Origin: Rhizophlyctis rosea
Lineage: Eukaryota > Chytridiomycota > Chytridiomycetes > Rhizophlyctidales > Rhizophlyctidaceae
Assembly: GCA_027596075.1 (NCBI GenBank)
Contig: JADGJC010000249.1
Location: forward strand, 1 to 60,609
Length of the DNA: 60,609 nucleotides
Reading direction: 5' to 3'
Position 1 is the first letter of the stretch, and every line of letters starts with the position of its first letter. Position numbers and translations under genes: made by a program. Shown one piece after another: positions 59,320-60,609 of this stretch. Below the pieces are notes generated by a model. That model ran no database searches and was not told where the DNA came from. It saw only the letters and a list, made by a program, of their open reading frames with translations.

Positions 59320-59400
59320 GTGAAGATCTTGCCTAAGGAGCCGTTAAACAGATTTCTGCAAAAGATGTATGGGCGGTACCTTTATGAGGGGAAACGGAAG
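59320..59400 (+). pseudogene. Fragment of the V-ATPase subunit B C-terminus
   Basis: One frame reads VKILPKEPLNRFLQKMYGRY. It aligns with [20 protein letters not shown] in the last exon of the V-ATPase B gene 5 kb upstream (about 54015-54075); the DNA is also similar (AAGGAG, TTAAACAG/CTGAACAG, AAGAT). Nothing else of the subunit is recognisable, and the frame does not extend into a gene. It is a relic of a partial duplication. Confidence 0.6.
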
Positions 59401-60532
59401 CTAGCCGTGCTTGGAATCCAATCTTTGTGCTTCTGATTGGGGTGCTTTTCGCCTTATACATAGTGATTTTCTGACATGGGTGAGTGTACCTTGATATCAT
59501 ATCCAGGTTGGTATGGATGTCGGTAGCGGTTTGACTTCATTCGCAAAGTTTTCAAATCCTTTCTACGTCTCTCCATATCTTCTTTTGCTGAAATGACTGC
59601 TGATCGAATGCCACTGTGAGTTGCGACACGAATATGCCGGTGGTTGGTGGCTTTTGTCCTTATTGAGATGTGAAAAGTGTCTTCCGATTTGGCCCATGCA
59701 GTAGAAAGCTCTGAGGGATGATGTGCGCAGACCTCGTCGACATCGTGAAGAGGTCGCCATGCCACCGGGGCCCACGTATACCGTTTTTTTTTGTTCTGAG
59801 AGAAGTCACACAAACCATGGACGGCCCAATACCTCGAATAGGTATGATGCGGAAGAATGTCAAGTGTCCTCCTGAGGGCAATACTGGGAGAGACAGCAGC
59901 AACCCCAAGTGTACCTTCCTGATTCGATCGACCTCTGTTTGACGTTTTTGCCCGCAGAGTCAGAGTAGGTACCATGACGTTTCACATAAGCTGAGCCTGA
60001 CGGAGGGTGCAAAAAGGTTTGGATCTGTTCAAAAGATTATGTCTGTTCACATACAGATGGGCACTGCTGGACGCGGAATGCCAGTTTGACAGTCTGAGTT
60101 GAGGAGGATATCCATTGTCTTCTTGATAAGTTAGTCCTTCACTTCAGGTTTGACCAACCTAATAAACGTTTCCACCAGAGCGAGCGTATGCTCCTGCAGC
60201 CAGAGTGTTCCTTCTTCTTCTGTGACCTATTTCAGTTGGTAGTGCTGGGGCTTAGGAGGTCAATCGGAGTAATTACAACTTTTACAAGCCTTGCCTAGAC
60301 CTCGTCCTGTTTTGTTTTGTGATGGGTTCTGGCGTCCACATGGACCCTTGGCGCAGCGGACGCGCTCCGTTTTTTGTAATTCCACATCAGCTTTCATAGG
60401 AGTCTTGATTGATGTGTAAGTGTATATCAACCAACTCAACGACTGCGAAGTGGTGCCGCTCCGTCTGTTCCACGATAGAAGAAGTGCACTGAAAGCTCCG
60501 CCGTTGCCTCCTTCCGCTCCCATACAATAGCC
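59401..60532. other. No supported gene
   Basis: Open frames up to 173 residues (59454-59975 minus) show no domain. It contains the second tRNA-like 30-mer. Confidence 0.45.
60335..60364 (+). repeat. 30-base tRNA-5'-half-like repeat, copy 2
   Basis: Identical to 56747-56776, with the A box TGGCGCAGCGG. Flanks on both sides differ between the two copies, so the unit itself moved or was conserved. Confidence 0.7.
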
Positions 60533-60586
60533 GGAAGGGACTGGCCTACCTCATATCGTCATAGCCTCTTGCTTGTCGAGTTCAAG
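60479..60586 (+). other. Possible exon facing out of the window, same end as at the left tip
   Basis: After a TAG at 60476-60478 the frame is open to a GTGAGT donor at 60587. It reads KKCTESSAVASFRSHTIAG, then RDWPTSYRHS and LLLVEFK. The last part equals the left-tip exon because it lies in the 77-base repeat; the preceding residues differ. Confidence 0.3.
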
Positions 60587-60609
60587 GTGAGTATTATGTA
60601 TGGTACTAA
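60533..60609. repeat. Right copy of the 77-bp perfect inverted terminal repeat
   Basis: The last 77 bases are the reverse complement of 1-77, with no mismatch, and identity ends sharply inside the window. See the left copy for the two possible causes. Confidence 0.9.

Overview
The window is about 60.6 kb of a fungal nuclear scaffold. Most genes are split by short GT-AG introns (56-120 nt is usual, a few reach 150-400 nt). The conserved gene set is eukaryotic housekeeping: a phosphate/H+ symporter, complex III subunit 7, COG subunit 2, a histone-fold Pol epsilon/CHRAC subunit and V-ATPase subunit B. QCR7 looks more like animal and early-diverging fungal proteins than like those of ascomycetes. 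Together with an RNA-directed RNA polymerase and a cellobiose dehydrogenase, this suggests a cellulose-associated, possibly zoosporic (chytrid-like) fungus; the lineage is my inference. A 471-base run of N shows that this is a scaffold with one gap.

Layout: 1-77 repeats inverted at 60533-60609. 1.1-2.7 kb PHO84-like transporter (minus). 4.8-5.25 kb a small secreted SH3b-type cysteine-rich protein with two introns. 5.3-13 kb gene-poor, with decayed repeats. 13.1-14.0 kb QCR7 (minus). 14.5-17.5 kb COG2 running into the gap. 18.4-19.1 kb histone-fold gene (minus), divergent from a five-repeat Myb/SANT gene at 19.5-20.5 kb. 20.5-26.6 kb gene-poor. 26.6-27.2 kb a truncated Myb paralogue whose promoter is also duplicated. 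27.5-32.1 kb gene-poor with one Pol III-type tRNA-like locus. 32.2-36.6 kb a cellobiose dehydrogenase fused to a lactonase. 38.5-42.2 kb RNA-directed RNA polymerase with an N-terminal RRM. 42.5-51.2 kb a region of frame-broken genes: a WD40 protein and four copies of one F-box-like family. 51.7-54.2 kb V-ATPase subunit B (11 exons). 57.0-58.5 kb a further F-box/leucine-rich protein. 59.3 kb a decayed fragment of the V-ATPase B C-terminus.

The standout is the 8-exon gene at 32151-36640. It encodes, in one secreted chain of about 1265 residues, a haem b cytochrome domain, a GMC flavodehydrogenase, a long Thr-rich spacer and a seven-bladed lactonase. The first two modules are the known architecture of cellobiose dehydrogenase, whose product is a 1,5-lactone. 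The fourth belongs to the family that hydrolyses sugar lactones. The gene therefore appears to fuse two consecutive steps of extracellular cello-oligosaccharide oxidation. Catalytic residues of both enzymes are present.

Across many genes there is also a composition sawtooth: codons are C-ending just after each intron and drift to G/T-ending before the next donor. Intron positions and start codons were assigned by eye from splice signals and frame, so boundaries are most reliable in the conserved genes and tentative in the RdRP N-terminus, the WD40 gene and the F-box cluster.
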